Of a stretch of DNA of 64,000 bases, positions 44,133 to 52,910 are shown piece by piece. A program made the translations under genes and the position numbers. Below the pieces are notes generated by a model that ran no database searches, had not been told where the DNA came from, and worked only from the letters and a program-made list of their open reading frames with translations. This DNA comes from an uncultured Bacteroidales bacterium (GTDB lineage Bacteria > Bacteroidota > Bacteroidia > Bacteroidales > UBA932), in assembly GCA_949300335.1 (NCBI GenBank), contig CASGDV010000023.1, forward strand, positions 1 through 64,000, in the 5' to 3' direction. Every line of letters starts with the position of its first letter. The stretch's first letter is position 1.

Positions 44133-44204
44133 AAAAAATAATGAAAATATATCTTGAATATGAAGAAAACAGGTCATATATTAGCGGAAATAAATATAAA
44201 TCCA

Positions 44205-45305
44205 ATGAAACGTATTCATATCCTGTTCCTGATCCTGTTCTTTTCGCTGCCTGCTTACTCGCAGAATTCCGAGAAGGTGTCATTTCATTTTACGGAGGCA
44301 TCCGGTCTCACTCTCGTAGGAAAGATAATGGATGATACCCCGAATCCGTATCATCGTGTAGATACATCCAGATACAAGGGATTCACGGCAGCAGAAAACC
44401 GCCAGGTCAGATGTCCTGCCGGACTTGCCGTACTTTTCAGGACAAATTCAAGCGTTATAAGTGTCAAGACCGATTTCGGGTGGGAATACAAGGCCCTCAA
44501 TACGATGCCTGTTTCATACAGGGGATATGACCTGTATATAAGAAAAGACGGCGAATGGCTTTGGGCGGCATCCGGTGCTACAAAGCCGGAAAAATCCGAA
44601 GACAATCTTGTGCTTGTGAAAAACATGGACAGGGAAGAAAAGGAATGTCTTCTGTATCTTCCAATATACAGTGAAGTCCTTTCGGTGAAGATCGGAGTCG
44701 AGGAGGGTGCTGAGATAGAGGCTATGGAATCCCCGTTCAGATACAGAGTGGCGATATTCGGTTCAAGCTATACTCACGGCATAAGCACAAGCAGGGCCGG
44801 TATGAGTTATCCCATGCAGCTTATGAGAAAAACCGGAATACAGTTCCTGAGTCTCGGATGCAGCGGAAACTGCAAGATGCAGCCCTATTTCGCCGACGTG
44901 CTTGTCGATGTTCGCGCAGATGCCTTCGTATTTGATACTTTCTCCAATCCCGATGCTGAAATGATAAGGGAAAGACTTTTCCCGTTCATCGAGAAAATTC
45001 AGGCCGCACATCCCGGCATTCCGCTCATTTTCCAGCAGACAATCTATCGTGAGGGACGCAATTTCAACAGGAAGACGGATGAATTCGAACGTAAAAAACG
45101 GGAAACATCTGAAGAACTGATGAAGGAGGCCGTAAAAAGGTACCCGGATGTCTATTTTATCAGACCTGACGCCTCCAATCCTGAACATGAAACTTCAGTG
45201 GACGGCATTCATCCGGGAGATTACGGATATACGCTGTGGATGCGCTCCATAGAAAAGCCTCTCTTGAAAATCTTGAAAAAATACGGAATCAGGCCTGAAC
45301 GCTGA
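44205..45305 (+). CDS. Secreted SGNH/GDSL-type hydrolase
   Basis: A 366-residue protein with a signal peptide (MKRIHILFLILFF, cleaved after LPAYSQ). The N-terminal domain (about 25-170) is beta-rich, and the C-terminal SGNH hydrolase has its block I motif IFGSSYTHG (serine nucleophile) and block V-like SVDGIHPGDYGY (Asp-His). It is probably an esterase acting on acetylated carbohydrate or lipid, with substrate unknown. The start at 44205 is chosen because it begins the signal peptide; the longer upstream frame has no signal there. Its 3' end overlaps the convergent MATE gene by 17 bases. Confidence 0.88.
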   Translation: MKRIHILFLILFFSLPAYSQNSEKVSFHFTEASGLTLVGKIMDDTPNPYHRVDTSRYKGFTAAENRQVRCPAGLAVLFRTNSSVISVKTDFGWEYKALNTMPVSYRGYDLYIRKDGEWLWAASGATKPEKSEDNLVLVKNMDREEKECLLYLPIYSEVLSVKIGVEEGAEIEAMESPFRYRVAIFGSSYTHGISTSRAGMSYPMQLMRKTGIQFLSLGCSGNCKMQPYFADVLVDVRADAFVFDTFSNPDAEMIRERLFPFIEKIQAAHPGIPLIFQQTIYREGRNFNRKTDEFERKKRETSEELMKEAVKRYPDVYFIRPDASNPEHETSVDGIHPGDYGYTLWMRSIEKPLLKILKKYGIRPER

Positions 45306-46677
45306 GGAGTATGACCTTTCTGTACTTCACGCTCAGGTGTATGGTCCTTATCAAAAGATGTACGAAATATGCAGCCATCAGGCAGTGTATGGCATATTCC
45401 GGATAACTATTTTCGGGAACCGCGGACTTTATTGCCGCGGCACCGAGGAAATATGTAATGAAAAATCCCGCAGTAGCCCATATCATCGCGTTGCGTATTG
45501 TCCGTGATGCTGTAGCCCCTATGTATATGCCGTCCCATGCAAAGGCAGCGCATCCTATGAGCGGCATGAGAAGCAGCCACGGAAGATATTGTACGGATAT
45601 ATCAATTACAGCAGGGTCGGATGTCATCATCCTAAGAACAGGTATGCCTCCGAACCGGTATATGACCATGAATGCCAGTCCGAGTCCCATACTCCATATG
45701 AACGTGTGTTTTACAGTATTTTTCAGCCCTTGACTGTCTCCGGCACCAATGAATTTTCCTGTAAGGGCTTCTCCCGAGTATGCAAAGCCGTCAGTGAAAT
45801 AGGAGAATATCATCAGTATTTTCATCAGTATCGAACTCGATGCCAGAAGAAGGTCTCCGAAATGTGCGGAAATTGTCGTGAAGCCTATGTAGATTCCTAT
45901 GAAACAGAGAGAACGTACAAACAAATCCCTGTTTGTCGTGAAGAATCTTCTGGTCTCCGAACCTTTGAAGGCGGACTTCAGGTCCTTTATTCCGAAGTCA
46001 CTGAAATATTTCTTCCCGTATTTCAGGACAGTTATCAGTGACGCACAGAGCAGACCGGAATACTGGGCCGCCACCGTACCTGCAGCTATTCCGGAAAATC
46101 CTATTCCTTTGAAGGACATGAACCCTAAATCGAAGCCGAGGGACAGGGCGAAACTCATGACCACGTTCATTATGTTGACCACGAGGTCCGTTATCATCGG
46201 ACTTATCCCATCCTGCATGCCTATGAACCATCCCTTGAAAGCCATCAGACTTAGAGTCGCGGGGGCGGCCCAGATTCTGATGAAAAAATATTCCGAAGCC
46301 AGTTCCCGGACTTGCGGCGTACAGTCCACAACAAGAAATGCGGCTTTGACGAATCCCCATTGAATAGCTGTCAGAAACAGCGCGCATGCAAGCGCAATGC
46401 CTATGGCACGTGTGAAAATGGAAACACATTCCTTCCCGTCTTTCTTCCCGAATGCCTGTGCCGTCAGACCTCCTGTGCCGACGCGGAGAAAACCGAAATT
46501 CCAGTAAAGCAGGTCGAACAGCATGGAACCTATCGCTATTCCTCCGATCATGGTGGCCGCGGAGGTATCCAGATGTCCGGCGACTGCAATGTCTACCATT
46601 CCGACAATAGGAACGGTAATGTTCGCAAGTATGCTTGGCAGCGCCAGGCCGAGTATCTCCCTGTTTATCCTGTTCAT
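45289..46677 (-). CDS. MATE-family efflux transporter
   Basis: A 462-residue, 12-helix inner-membrane carrier. MATE family signals are IVGMVDIAVAGHLDTSAATMIGG and FGFLRVGTGGLTAQAFG in the first half and the corresponding repeat in the second. It resembles the DinF group. It exports cationic drugs or metabolites in exchange for Na+ or H+; the natural substrate is unknown. Its start overlaps the rsgA stop by four bases, so it is translated from the rsgA transcript. Confidence 0.9.
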   Translation of the reverse strand: MNRINREILGLALPSILANITVPIVGMVDIAVAGHLDTSAATMIGGIAIGSMLFDLLYWNFGFLRVGTGGLTAQAFGKKDGKECVSIFTRAIGIALACALFLTAIQWGFVKAAFLVVDCTPQVRELASEYFFIRIWAAPATLSLMAFKGWFIGMQDGISPMITDLVVNIMNVVMSFALSLGFDLGFMSFKGIGFSGIAAGTVAAQYSGLLCASLITVLKYGKKYFSDFGIKDLKSAFKGSETRRFFTTNRDLFVRSLCFIGIYIGFTTISAHFGDLLLASSSILMKILMIFSYFTDGFAYSGEALTGKFIGAGDSQGLKNTVKHTFIWSMGLGLAFMVIYRFGGIPVLRMMTSDPAVIDISVQYLPWLLLMPLIGCAAFAWDGIYIGATASRTIRNAMIWATAGFFITYFLGAAAIKSAVPENSYPEYAIHCLMAAYFVHLLIRTIHLSVKYRKVILLSVQA

Positions 46678-47618
46678 CTGTATTTGCCTGTTTCTTCAAG
46701 CATCCCGAGATACGATGAATAACGTTCGCAGCTTATCTCACCGTTTTCCACGGCAGCTTTTACCGCGCATCCCGGTTCGTGAGTATGAGTGCATGGCGTG
46801 AATCTGCAGTTTTCAGAAGCTTTCAGCATTTCGGGAAAATAAAGCGCTATTTCTTCATCTTTCAGATCCACAAGTCCGAACCCCCTTATTCCAGGTGTAT
46901 CTATGATGAAACCGCCGGTCGCGAGCCGGTACATCTGATAGAATGTAGTGGTGTGCTTGCCTTGAAGATGTGCATCGGAAATTTCTCCTATGCGCAGCTC
47001 CAGAGACGGATCCAGAGCCTTTATCAATGATGATTTCCCGACTCCGGACACTCCTGAGAACAGATTTATTTTCCCGTCGCAAGCTTTCCTGAGTTCGTCG
47101 ATTCCGGTACCGTCGGCTGCGGATGTCCCGATGATATGATAGCCGGCACTTTCGTATATGGATCTGAACGTATTTTCCATGGCCTTGTATTCCGGACCGT
47201 ACAAATCCATCTTGTTGAGGACTATTGTGACCGGTACATTGTAGACCTCGCAGGTGACGAGTATCCTGTCGAGAAAAGGCAGTTTGACTTCAGGAAAGTC
47301 CAGTGTCGCTACGATATAGGCCATATCGATATTGGCTGCGATGATATGCTCCTGTCTGGACAGATTGGTGGATTTCCGTATGACATAGTTGTTCCGCGGA
47401 AGCACCCCGGTTATTACTGCCGGTTCTTCGAATGTCGGCTTGTGCCCGTCTTCGGTCTCATATGTAACGGTGTCGCCCACGGCTACGGGATTGGTGGAAG
47501 AACTCCCTTTCAACCGTATGCGGCCTCTCAGAACGGCGGGGAACAGGTCCCACCCGGGCAGTTCGGTCAGAAGATAATGGCTGCCCGTATGTTTGACGAC
47601 AGTAGCTTGATGTTTCAT
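46674..47618 (-). CDS. rsgA: Ribosome small subunit-dependent GTPase A
   Basis: A 314-residue GTPase that releases assembly factors and checks the 30S subunit. It has an N-terminal OB fold (about 1-70) and a circularly permuted G domain with NKMD before the P-loop GVSGVGKSS and then DTPGIRGF. The C-terminal zinc knuckle carries CRFTPCTHTHEPGC and a later Cys (about 270-295). It has its own promoter at 47638-47645 and leads into the MATE gene. Confidence 0.96.
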   Translation of the reverse strand: MKHQATVVKHTGSHYLLTELPGWDLFPAVLRGRIRLKGSSSTNPVAVGDTVTYETEDGHKPTFEEPAVITGVLPRNNYVIRKSTNLSRQEHIIAANIDMAYIVATLDFPEVKLPFLDRILVTCEVYNVPVTIVLNKMDLYGPEYKAMENTFRSIYESAGYHIIGTSAADGTGIDELRKACDGKINLFSGVSGVGKSSLIKALDPSLELRIGEISDAHLQGKHTTTFYQMYRLATGGFIIDTPGIRGFGLVDLKDEEIALYFPEMLKASENCRFTPCTHTHEPGCAVKAAVENGEISCERYSSYLGMLEETGKYR

Positions 47619-47637
47619 CCGTTAAATTTTCCGTACG

Positions 47638-47645
47638 CAAACATA
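47638..47645 (-). promoter_or_regulatory. -7 element of rsgA
   Basis: Minus-strand TATGTTTG, about 20 bases upstream of the start at 47618; divergent from the polyprenyl synthase promoter. Confidence 0.55.
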
Positions 47646-47672
47646 CGCAAAAATCCCGATTGTTTGTAAATA

Positions 47673-47706
47673 TTTGTCCGCGTTGTGTCCAAAAGTACTA
47701 TCTTTG
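47673..47706 (+). promoter_or_regulatory. Promoter of the polyprenyl synthase-U32 operon
   Basis: A -33 TTTG (47673-47676) and -7 TATCTTTG (47699-47706) are 22 bases apart. The start near 47713 rules out the longer open frame and favours the ATG at 47728. Confidence 0.75.
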
Positions 47707-47727
47707 CCTGTGCTGAAAACAAATGTC

Positions 47728-48744
47728 ATGATAACAGAAACGCAAATAGAAGAAGTGCTCCGGAACCTGTTCGATAATCTGGAGTTTGAAAAAGAACCGG
47801 AAGGATTGTATGACCCTCTCAGGTATATGATAGGCATAGGCGGGAAACGCGTGCGTCCGCGTCTGTGTCTTCTGGCATATTCTCTTTTCAAGGACAGTTT
47901 CCCGGATGAGATACTGAAACCGGCTGCGGCATTGGAAGTATTCCACAGTTTCACACTTATCCATGATGACATCATGGACAATGCGGACGTGCGTCGCGGA
48001 GTGCCTACCGTCTGTAGAAAATGGGACAGCAACACGGCCATACTTTCAGGTGACGTCATGTCCATAGAAAGCTACAGGCTCATTGCGAACGCTCCGGCCA
48101 GAGTGCTTCCGGAAGTACTGTCGCTCTTTTCGGAAACTGCGGCACAGGTCTGTCAGGGACAGCAGTATGATATGGATTTCGAAAAGGTCCGTGAAGTCTC
48201 CATGGCTGAATACATGAAGATGATAGGGCTCAAGACAGCTGTTCTCATAGCGTGTTCGGCCAAGATGGGCGCAATGATTGCCGGAGAGACGGAAAGGACG
48301 TGCAATTATCTGTATAAATTCGGTTACAACCTCGGACTTGCATTCCAGATTGCCGACGATTATCTCGATACGTTCGGAGACAGCAGCGTTTTCGGCAAAT
48401 CCATCGGCGGGGACATCGTGAACAACAAGAAGTCATGGCTCATGACGAGGGCGCTGGAAAAAGGCGGCGAAATGGAAAAATCAGGAGTCATTGACCCGTC
48501 GAACGGCAAGAAAGGTCTTCTGGATGCCATGGATATGAATATCGGTGATGCAGAGGAAAGAAATGCAAAAATCGAACGTGTAAAGGGCATTTATGAAACT
48601 CTCGGAATAGATGAAGACGCAAAGTATGAAATAATAAAACTTCATGCTCAGGCGATGGACTATGCCGGAATGATAGGCTTGTCGAAAGTAAGGTATGAAA
48701 TGCTCCACAGATATGCTGACAAACTTGTAGGTAGAACAAAATAA
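47728..48744 (+). CDS. Polyprenyl (farnesyl/geranylgeranyl-type) diphosphate synthase
   Basis: A 338-residue isoprenoid chain-elongating enzyme. It has GGKRVRPRLCL, the first Asp-rich motif DDIMD (in IHDDIMDNADVRRG), and the second motif DDYLD (QIADDYLDTFGD). It joins isopentenyl diphosphate units for quinone or carrier-lipid synthesis. The two residues before the first Asp motif (LI after FT) suggest a short-to-medium product, but chain length is not decided. The downstream U32 gene starts 6 bases after the stop. Confidence 0.93.
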   Translation: MITETQIEEVLRNLFDNLEFEKEPEGLYDPLRYMIGIGGKRVRPRLCLLAYSLFKDSFPDEILKPAAALEVFHSFTLIHDDIMDNADVRRGVPTVCRKWDSNTAILSGDVMSIESYRLIANAPARVLPEVLSLFSETAAQVCQGQQYDMDFEKVREVSMAEYMKMIGLKTAVLIACSAKMGAMIAGETERTCNYLYKFGYNLGLAFQIADDYLDTFGDSSVFGKSIGGDIVNNKKSWLMTRALEKGGEMEKSGVIDPSNGKKGLLDAMDMNIGDAEERNAKIERVKGIYETLGIDEDAKYEIIKLHAQAMDYAGMIGLSKVRYEMLHRYADKLVGRTK

Positions 48745-48750
48745 TCGGTG

Positions 48751-50001
48751 ATGGCGGAAAAGGGAATGATAGAAATAATGGCTCCGGCCGGAAATTTTGA
48801 GTGTCTTCATGCTGCAATCCAGGGCGGCGCCGACTCGGTCTATTTCGGCGTGGAAAAACTGAACATGAGATCTCATTCCGCCAATAATTTCAGGATGGCG
48901 GATCTCCCGGAAATATGCGGAATATGCAGGAAGCACGGGGTGAAAACCTACCTGACATTGAATATCGTCCTTTATGACAAGGACCTTGCCGATATGAGAC
49001 GGACTTTGGATGAGGCAAAAAAAGCTGGAATATCTGCGGTTATAGCTTCAGACATGGCTGCCATAGCCTATGCTAGGGAAATAGGGCTTGAGGTTCATAT
49101 CTCCACGCAATTGAGCATCTCGAATGTGGAAGCCCTGAGATTCTATTCCGGATTTGCCGATGTGATAGTCCTCGCCAGAGAACTGAATCTTCATCAGGTT
49201 AAGGCTATTAAGGAGGTAATTGACAGAGATGAAATAAAAGGACCGTCCGGAAGGAAAGTGGAGATAGAAATGTTCGCCCACGGAGCATTGTGCATGGCAG
49301 TTTCCGGCAAGTGCTATCTCAGTCTGCACGAGTACGGGGCATCTGCAAACAGGGGAGCCTGCTATCAGATATGCAGGCGGGGATATGAAGTGACAGATCT
49401 GGAGACAGGAAACAGTCTGCTTGTCGACAATAAGTATATTATGTCTCCGAAAGATTTGTGTACCATAGAATTCATGGATAAAATCATAGATGCAGGAGTG
49501 ACCGTATTCAAGATTGAGGGACGGGCACGCTCGGCGGAATATGTCAAAAAGGTATCATCCTGTTACAGAAGGGCTGCTGATGCAGTATGCGAGGGCCGTT
49601 ATACACCTGAGCTCGCGGCTGATCTCAAGAAAGAACTTTCCGAAGTTTTCAACAGGGGATTCTGGGACGGTTATTATCAGGGCGCGAGACTCGGCCAGTG
49701 GAGCGAAGTGTACGGAAGCAAGGCTACCAGGAAAAAAGTATATTGCGGCAAGGTCACGAACTGGTTCGGGAACCTCGGGGTCGCTGAAATACTCGTAGAG
49801 TCTGAAAGCCTTTCTGCCGGAGACAGAATTCTCATAATCGGCCCATCAACAGGGGTGGTGGAGTGTGATGTGACTGAAATAAGGGTTGATTTGAAACCGG
49901 TGTCACAAGCATCCAAAGGGACATATTGTTCCGTTCCGGTGGCTGATTGTGAAAAACTGCGCCGTTCCGACAAGGTCTATATATGGCGTGAGTCGGAATG
50001 A
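48751..50001 (+). CDS. U32-family protein (TrhP/YegQ-like)
   Basis: A 416-residue cytoplasmic protein with the U32 start (IEIMAPAGNFECLHAAIQGGADSV). The signature FAHGALCMAVSGKCYLS and its paired cysteines (RGACYQICRRGY) are conserved in tRNA/rRNA hydroxylation proteins such as TrhP and RlhA, and a C-terminal beta domain follows. By length and sequence it is closest to the TrhP/YegQ type, which uses prephenate-derived chemistry to make 5-hydroxyuridine in tRNA. U32 proteins were long called collagenases. The upstream GTG is not favoured over the ATG at 48751. Confidence 0.88.
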   Translation: MAEKGMIEIMAPAGNFECLHAAIQGGADSVYFGVEKLNMRSHSANNFRMADLPEICGICRKHGVKTYLTLNIVLYDKDLADMRRTLDEAKKAGISAVIASDMAAIAYAREIGLEVHISTQLSISNVEALRFYSGFADVIVLARELNLHQVKAIKEVIDRDEIKGPSGRKVEIEMFAHGALCMAVSGKCYLSLHEYGASANRGACYQICRRGYEVTDLETGNSLLVDNKYIMSPKDLCTIEFMDKIIDAGVTVFKIEGRARSAEYVKKVSSCYRRAADAVCEGRYTPELAADLKKELSEVFNRGFWDGYYQGARLGQWSEVYGSKATRKKVYCGKVTNWFGNLGVAEILVESESLSAGDRILIIGPSTGVVECDVTEIRVDLKPVSQASKGTYCSVPVADCEKLRRSDKVYIWRESE

Positions 50002-50114
50002 CCGCTTGACATCCACCCTTCGGACGAGTCCGTCTTCATCTCACTCGCCCTGTCGGAACCCGCCGTCATACGGGAGGAATTCAGCTTTGCAATGTCATCA
50101 TGGCCGTATAATAT

Positions 50115-50154
50115 AAAAAAAGAGCGACCGTAAAGTCTATGACTTTTAGGTCGC
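50115..50154 (-). terminator. Terminator of the sodB-rubredoxin unit
   Basis: GCGACC (50124-50129) pairs with GGTCGC (50149-50154). An internal loop and a second 6-pair stem (AAAGTC/GACTTT) close a TAT loop. On the minus strand a T run (complement of 50115-50121) follows. The preceding 50002-50114 holds nothing recognisable. Confidence 0.8.
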
Positions 50155-50180
50155 CTCCTTTCATTCTTTGGCAGCTAATA

Positions 50181-50342
50181 TTATTCCTCGACCTTGAAGT
50201 CTTCCTTGCCGACTCCGCAAAGAGGACATACCCAGTTGTCAGGAATGTCTTCGAATGCCGTTCCCGGTTCTATCCCGCTGTCGGGATCTCCTGCTGCAGG
50301 ATCATAAACATATCCGCAGATTATACATACATACTTTTTCAT
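50181..50342 (-). CDS. Rubredoxin
   Basis: A 53-residue iron-only electron carrier. The four iron-binding cysteines are C6 and C9 (YVCIICGY) and C39 and C42 (VCPLCG), with [15 protein letters not shown] in between, a near-perfect rubredoxin. It follows sodB by 42 bases on the same strand and has a strong terminator behind it. In anaerobes rubredoxin supplies electrons to oxygen- and superoxide-detoxifying enzymes, which fits this neighbour. Confidence 0.96.
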   Translation of the reverse strand: MKKYVCIICGYVYDPAAGDPDSGIEPGTAFEDIPDNWVCPLCGVGKEDFKVEE

Positions 50343-50384
50343 ATTATCACAAATTTTTATTGAAGAGTCTTATAAAGGTGTTTG

Positions 50385-50969
50385 TTACTTTGCCTGTCTG
50401 ATACGTCTAAGAATCACATCCCAGTCGACTATTTCCCATATGGCATCCACGTAGGCCGCCCTTCTGTTCCGGTAGTCAATATAGTAGGCATGCTCCCATA
50501 CGTCCACTGTGAATATGGGCTTCAGTCCTGATTTCATCGGATTTCCGGCATTTGATTCCTTGTATATCCCCAGTTTGCCTTCGCTATTCATGGCAAGCCA
50601 TACCCATCCGGACCCGAACAGGCCCGTGCATGCCGATGAAAACTCCTTCTTGAAGTTTTCTGCTGAACCGAAATTGTCTTTCAGTATCACCTCCAGTTCA
50701 GCCGGCATTACTTTTCTGTCGGCCGTCAGGGAGTCGAAAAAGAAAATATGGTTCCATGTTTGTGCGGCATTGTTGAATATGCCTCCATCAGCCTTGCATA
50801 CGGTTTCTTCAAGGCTCATGTCCTCATATTCCGTACCTTCTATCATCCGGTTAAGGTTGTCGATATAGGTCTGGAGGTGTTTGCCGTAATGGTAGTCAAT
50901 GGTTTCCCGGCTCATTACCGGAGCCAGAGATTCTGCGGGATACCGCAATTCCGGGAGTGAATATTTCAT
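50385..50969 (-). CDS. sodB: Iron-type superoxide dismutase
   Basis: A 194-residue Fe/Mn SOD that converts superoxide to peroxide and oxygen. The metal ligands are H in YHYGKHL (about 27), H in TWNHIFFF (about 73), D and H in DVWEHAYYIDY (about 155-160). The AAQTWNHIFFF stretch and glutamine position fit iron-type or cambialistic enzymes of Bacteroidales. The leader is about 15 bases from a TACATTTG promoter. Confidence 0.96.
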   Translation of the reverse strand: MKYSLPELRYPAESLAPVMSRETIDYHYGKHLQTYIDNLNRMIEGTEYEDMSLEETVCKADGGIFNNAAQTWNHIFFFDSLTADRKVMPAELEVILKDNFGSAENFKKEFSSACTGLFGSGWVWLAMNSEGKLGIYKESNAGNPMKSGLKPIFTVDVWEHAYYIDYRNRRAAYVDAIWEIVDWDVILRRIRQAK

Positions 50970-50989
50970 GATATTATCATATTAATACA

Positions 50990-50997
50990 CAAATGTA
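50990..50997 (-). promoter_or_regulatory. -7 element of sodB
   Basis: Minus-strand TACATTTG, 20 bases upstream of the sodB start codon. Confidence 0.65.
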
Positions 50998-51049
50998 ATT
51001 TAATAACCGGATATTTCCTACAAGTTTTTCGTGAATATTCAAAGTTTTC

Positions 51050-51057
51050 TATCTTTG
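51050..51057 (+). promoter_or_regulatory. -7 element of the AraC-AraC operon
   Basis: TATCTTTG, implying a start near 51064 and a leader of about 22 bases. Confidence 0.6.
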
Positions 51058-51085
51058 GATTGCAAAAGAACAGGTTGAATCTTAA

Positions 51086-52003
51086 ATGTCGGATATGGAT
51101 GTTCATTATATGAGTCTTGGCTCGCTGAAACGGATGTGTGAATCTGAAAGGATTCTCGGCAGCGGCGATGATTTCTTCATGGTTGAGTTCGAATGCCTTC
51201 AAGGCGGGAAAAATTTTCTCAAATACCCTTGCCGGCTGGATGGATATATCGTGATATTCTGTATTTCCGGAAGTTTCAACCTCACAGTAAATATGAATGA
51301 GAAGGAAATGGAAGCCAATTGCCTGTGCGTGCTGGTTCCCGAAGACATAGTCAGGATTTCCGGTCTCGATAGAGAAGGAAACGGGCCGTTGAAATTCTTC
51401 ATGCTGGCGGTTTCAAGAAACTATATGTCCGGGCTGAGGTTTGATATCGGTCGTCTCCATTCCCGCGGAACATCCTTTCTGAATAATCCTGTTCTGAAAC
51501 TCGATGATTCCGCAAGAAAAATAATGCTTTCATATATCTGGACGGCATCGGAAATCATGAGCCGGCAGCTCCAATACAGGAAAGACTGTGTCGGAAGCCT
51601 GATAACATCTTCATTCTTCTTTGCCGGAAGTCTATTGGCAGAGCAGTCCAAATCTTCGGTGATGACGGTTTCCGGAGGTTCAGTGAGAGCTTCCATACTG
51701 TTTGACCGTTTTATCGCACTTGTAAGGGAATATCATATGAGTGAAAGAAGTGTTTCGTTCTATGCAGGAAAGATTTCCATGGATCCGAAATATCTTTCGA
51801 GAGTTATCAAAAAGGCTACCGGAAGGACTGCTTCAGAATGGATTGATTCCTATGTCGTGCTTGAAGCCAAGCATATGCTCAAATACTCGGATCTTCCTGT
51901 AAAGGAAATCGTTTACCGGTTGAATTTCCCTACCCAGGCCATGTTTTGCAAGTATTTCAAGGCACATACAGGCTTTACCCCTAAAGGATACCGCAATGCA
52001 TAG
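51086..52003 (+). CDS. AraC-family transcriptional regulator 1
   Basis: A 305-residue regulator with an N-terminal cupin-like sensing region (about 30-180) and a C-terminal double helix-turn-helix AraC domain (about 205-303). The domain has MDPKYLSRVIKKATGRTASEWID and the second motif FPTQAMFCKYFKAHTGFTPKGYR. It overlaps the second AraC gene by eight bases. The two probably regulate the downstream TonB receptor. The inducer is unknown. Confidence 0.92.
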   Translation: MSDMDVHYMSLGSLKRMCESERILGSGDDFFMVEFECLQGGKNFLKYPCRLDGYIVIFCISGSFNLTVNMNEKEMEANCLCVLVPEDIVRISGLDREGNGPLKFFMLAVSRNYMSGLRFDIGRLHSRGTSFLNNPVLKLDDSARKIMLSYIWTASEIMSRQLQYRKDCVGSLITSSFFFAGSLLAEQSKSSVMTVSGGSVRASILFDRFIALVREYHMSERSVSFYAGKISMDPKYLSRVIKKATGRTASEWIDSYVVLEAKHMLKYSDLPVKEIVYRLNFPTQAMFCKYFKAHTGFTPKGYRNA

Positions 52004-52829
52004 TGAATCAGGCAGACCTCACGGCCATCTTCAGAAACCGTTCGTAGTAAGACGTCTCTCGACGGACAAGTATGCAGGCTTCATGCAGATACCTGCTTCT
52101 GTATCAGACGGGCATTGCTTCCTTTTCCTGACATCGGGTGAAGTCATAGCTGATATGGACGGGGAATCCCTGCTCATAAGCCCGAATACCATCCTGTTCA
52201 TACCTGCCGGAAAATCCTTTTCAATCAAATATCATAGCGGAGGAATAGGGTATATGGGGACATTTGCCGACTCTTTTCTCAAAGATTCCAGATATTCCGT
52301 CATACATGCAAACTCGCCCGTCCTTATAGATGTTCCGGATGCGGATGTCGTCTTCATGGAAATGCTTCTTGGAAAATTGGCGGATATGCAGTTCACGGAT
52401 GACTCTTCCAAAAACGTTTGCCAGGCCATAACCGATGCCTTTCTCGCATATTCTGATTCCATAGGCCATATAGGCAGGAACTGGAGAATTAATAAAATAT
52501 GTTCACGTTTTTTCGAATCGCTTTTCAACAGGGAAAGGAAAATATTCCATATGTCCTACTATGCCGATGAAATCGGAATATCCCCGAACCACCTGAACAG
52601 GGTCCTGAAAGCGAGTACCGGCAGGACTGCCGGCTCGTGGATAGACATATCCCGGGTGACATACTCAAAGACTTTGCTGAGACAGATCGGATTGCCGATT
52701 ATAGACGTGGCGGAACGTGTAGGATTTGATGACCAGTCGTATTTCTCACGTTTTTTCAAAAAACACTGCGGCATGACTCCGTCCCGGTTCAGAAATTCAT
52801 GTGCAGTTAAATCCAAAATGCATGAATAA
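51996..52829 (+). CDS. AraC-family transcriptional regulator 2
   Basis: A 277-residue paralogue of the preceding gene, with an N-terminal cupin-like part (about 20-160) and an AraC DNA-binding domain (about 180-272). The HTH motifs are ISPNHLNRVLKASTGRTAGSWID and FDDQSYFSRFFKKHCGMTPSRFR. Tandem AraC pairs like this imply either heteromeric control or two inputs to one target. Its stop codon lies inside the operator-like repeats at 52828-52866. Confidence 0.92.
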   Translation: MHSESGRPHGHLQKPFVVRRLSTDKYAGFMQIPASVSDGHCFLFLTSGEVIADMDGESLLISPNTILFIPAGKSFSIKYHSGGIGYMGTFADSFLKDSRYSVIHANSPVLIDVPDADVVFMEMLLGKLADMQFTDDSSKNVCQAITDAFLAYSDSIGHIGRNWRINKICSRFFESLFNRERKIFHMSYYADEIGISPNHLNRVLKASTGRTAGSWIDISRVTYSKTLLRQIGLPIIDVAERVGFDDQSYFSRFFKKHCGMTPSRFRNSCAVKSKMHE

Positions 52830-52866
52830 TCCTAAATTTTTCAGGATTTATCCTAAAATAATAGGA
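52828..52866 (+). promoter_or_regulatory. AraC-type operator array before the TonB receptor
   Basis: ATCCTAAA occurs at 52829-52836 and again at 52850-52857, exactly 21 bases apart (two helical turns). AATCCT (52828-52833) pairs as an inverted repeat with AGGATT (52843-52848), and TCCTA (52851-52855) with TAGGA (52862-52866). The array ends 10 bases before the -7 element, which lacks a -33 TTTG. Direct repeats about 21 bases apart are the known pattern of AraC-family sites. Confidence 0.65.
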
Positions 52867-52876
52867 CTACTTCATG

Positions 52877-52884
52877 TATTTTTG
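52877..52884 (+). promoter_or_regulatory. -7 element of the TonB receptor gene
   Basis: TATTTTTG with no TTTG at the -33 position, as expected of a promoter that needs an activator bound upstream. Confidence 0.6.
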
Positions 52885-52910
52885 CAGGCCTTACTATCAT
52901 AAACCAGCAG

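Noticed and set aside
41364..47618. Extension of the PUL into the NhaC-OPA-SGNH-MATE region
   Set aside because: A strong terminator at 41291-41330 and separate promoters divide it, and none of the products acts on glycans except possibly the SGNH hydrolase.
50002..50114. Small open frame or repeat downstream of the U32 gene
   Set aside because: It contains short runs resembling the CCGGGATGAC repeat but with several mismatches; not enough to call a third copy.
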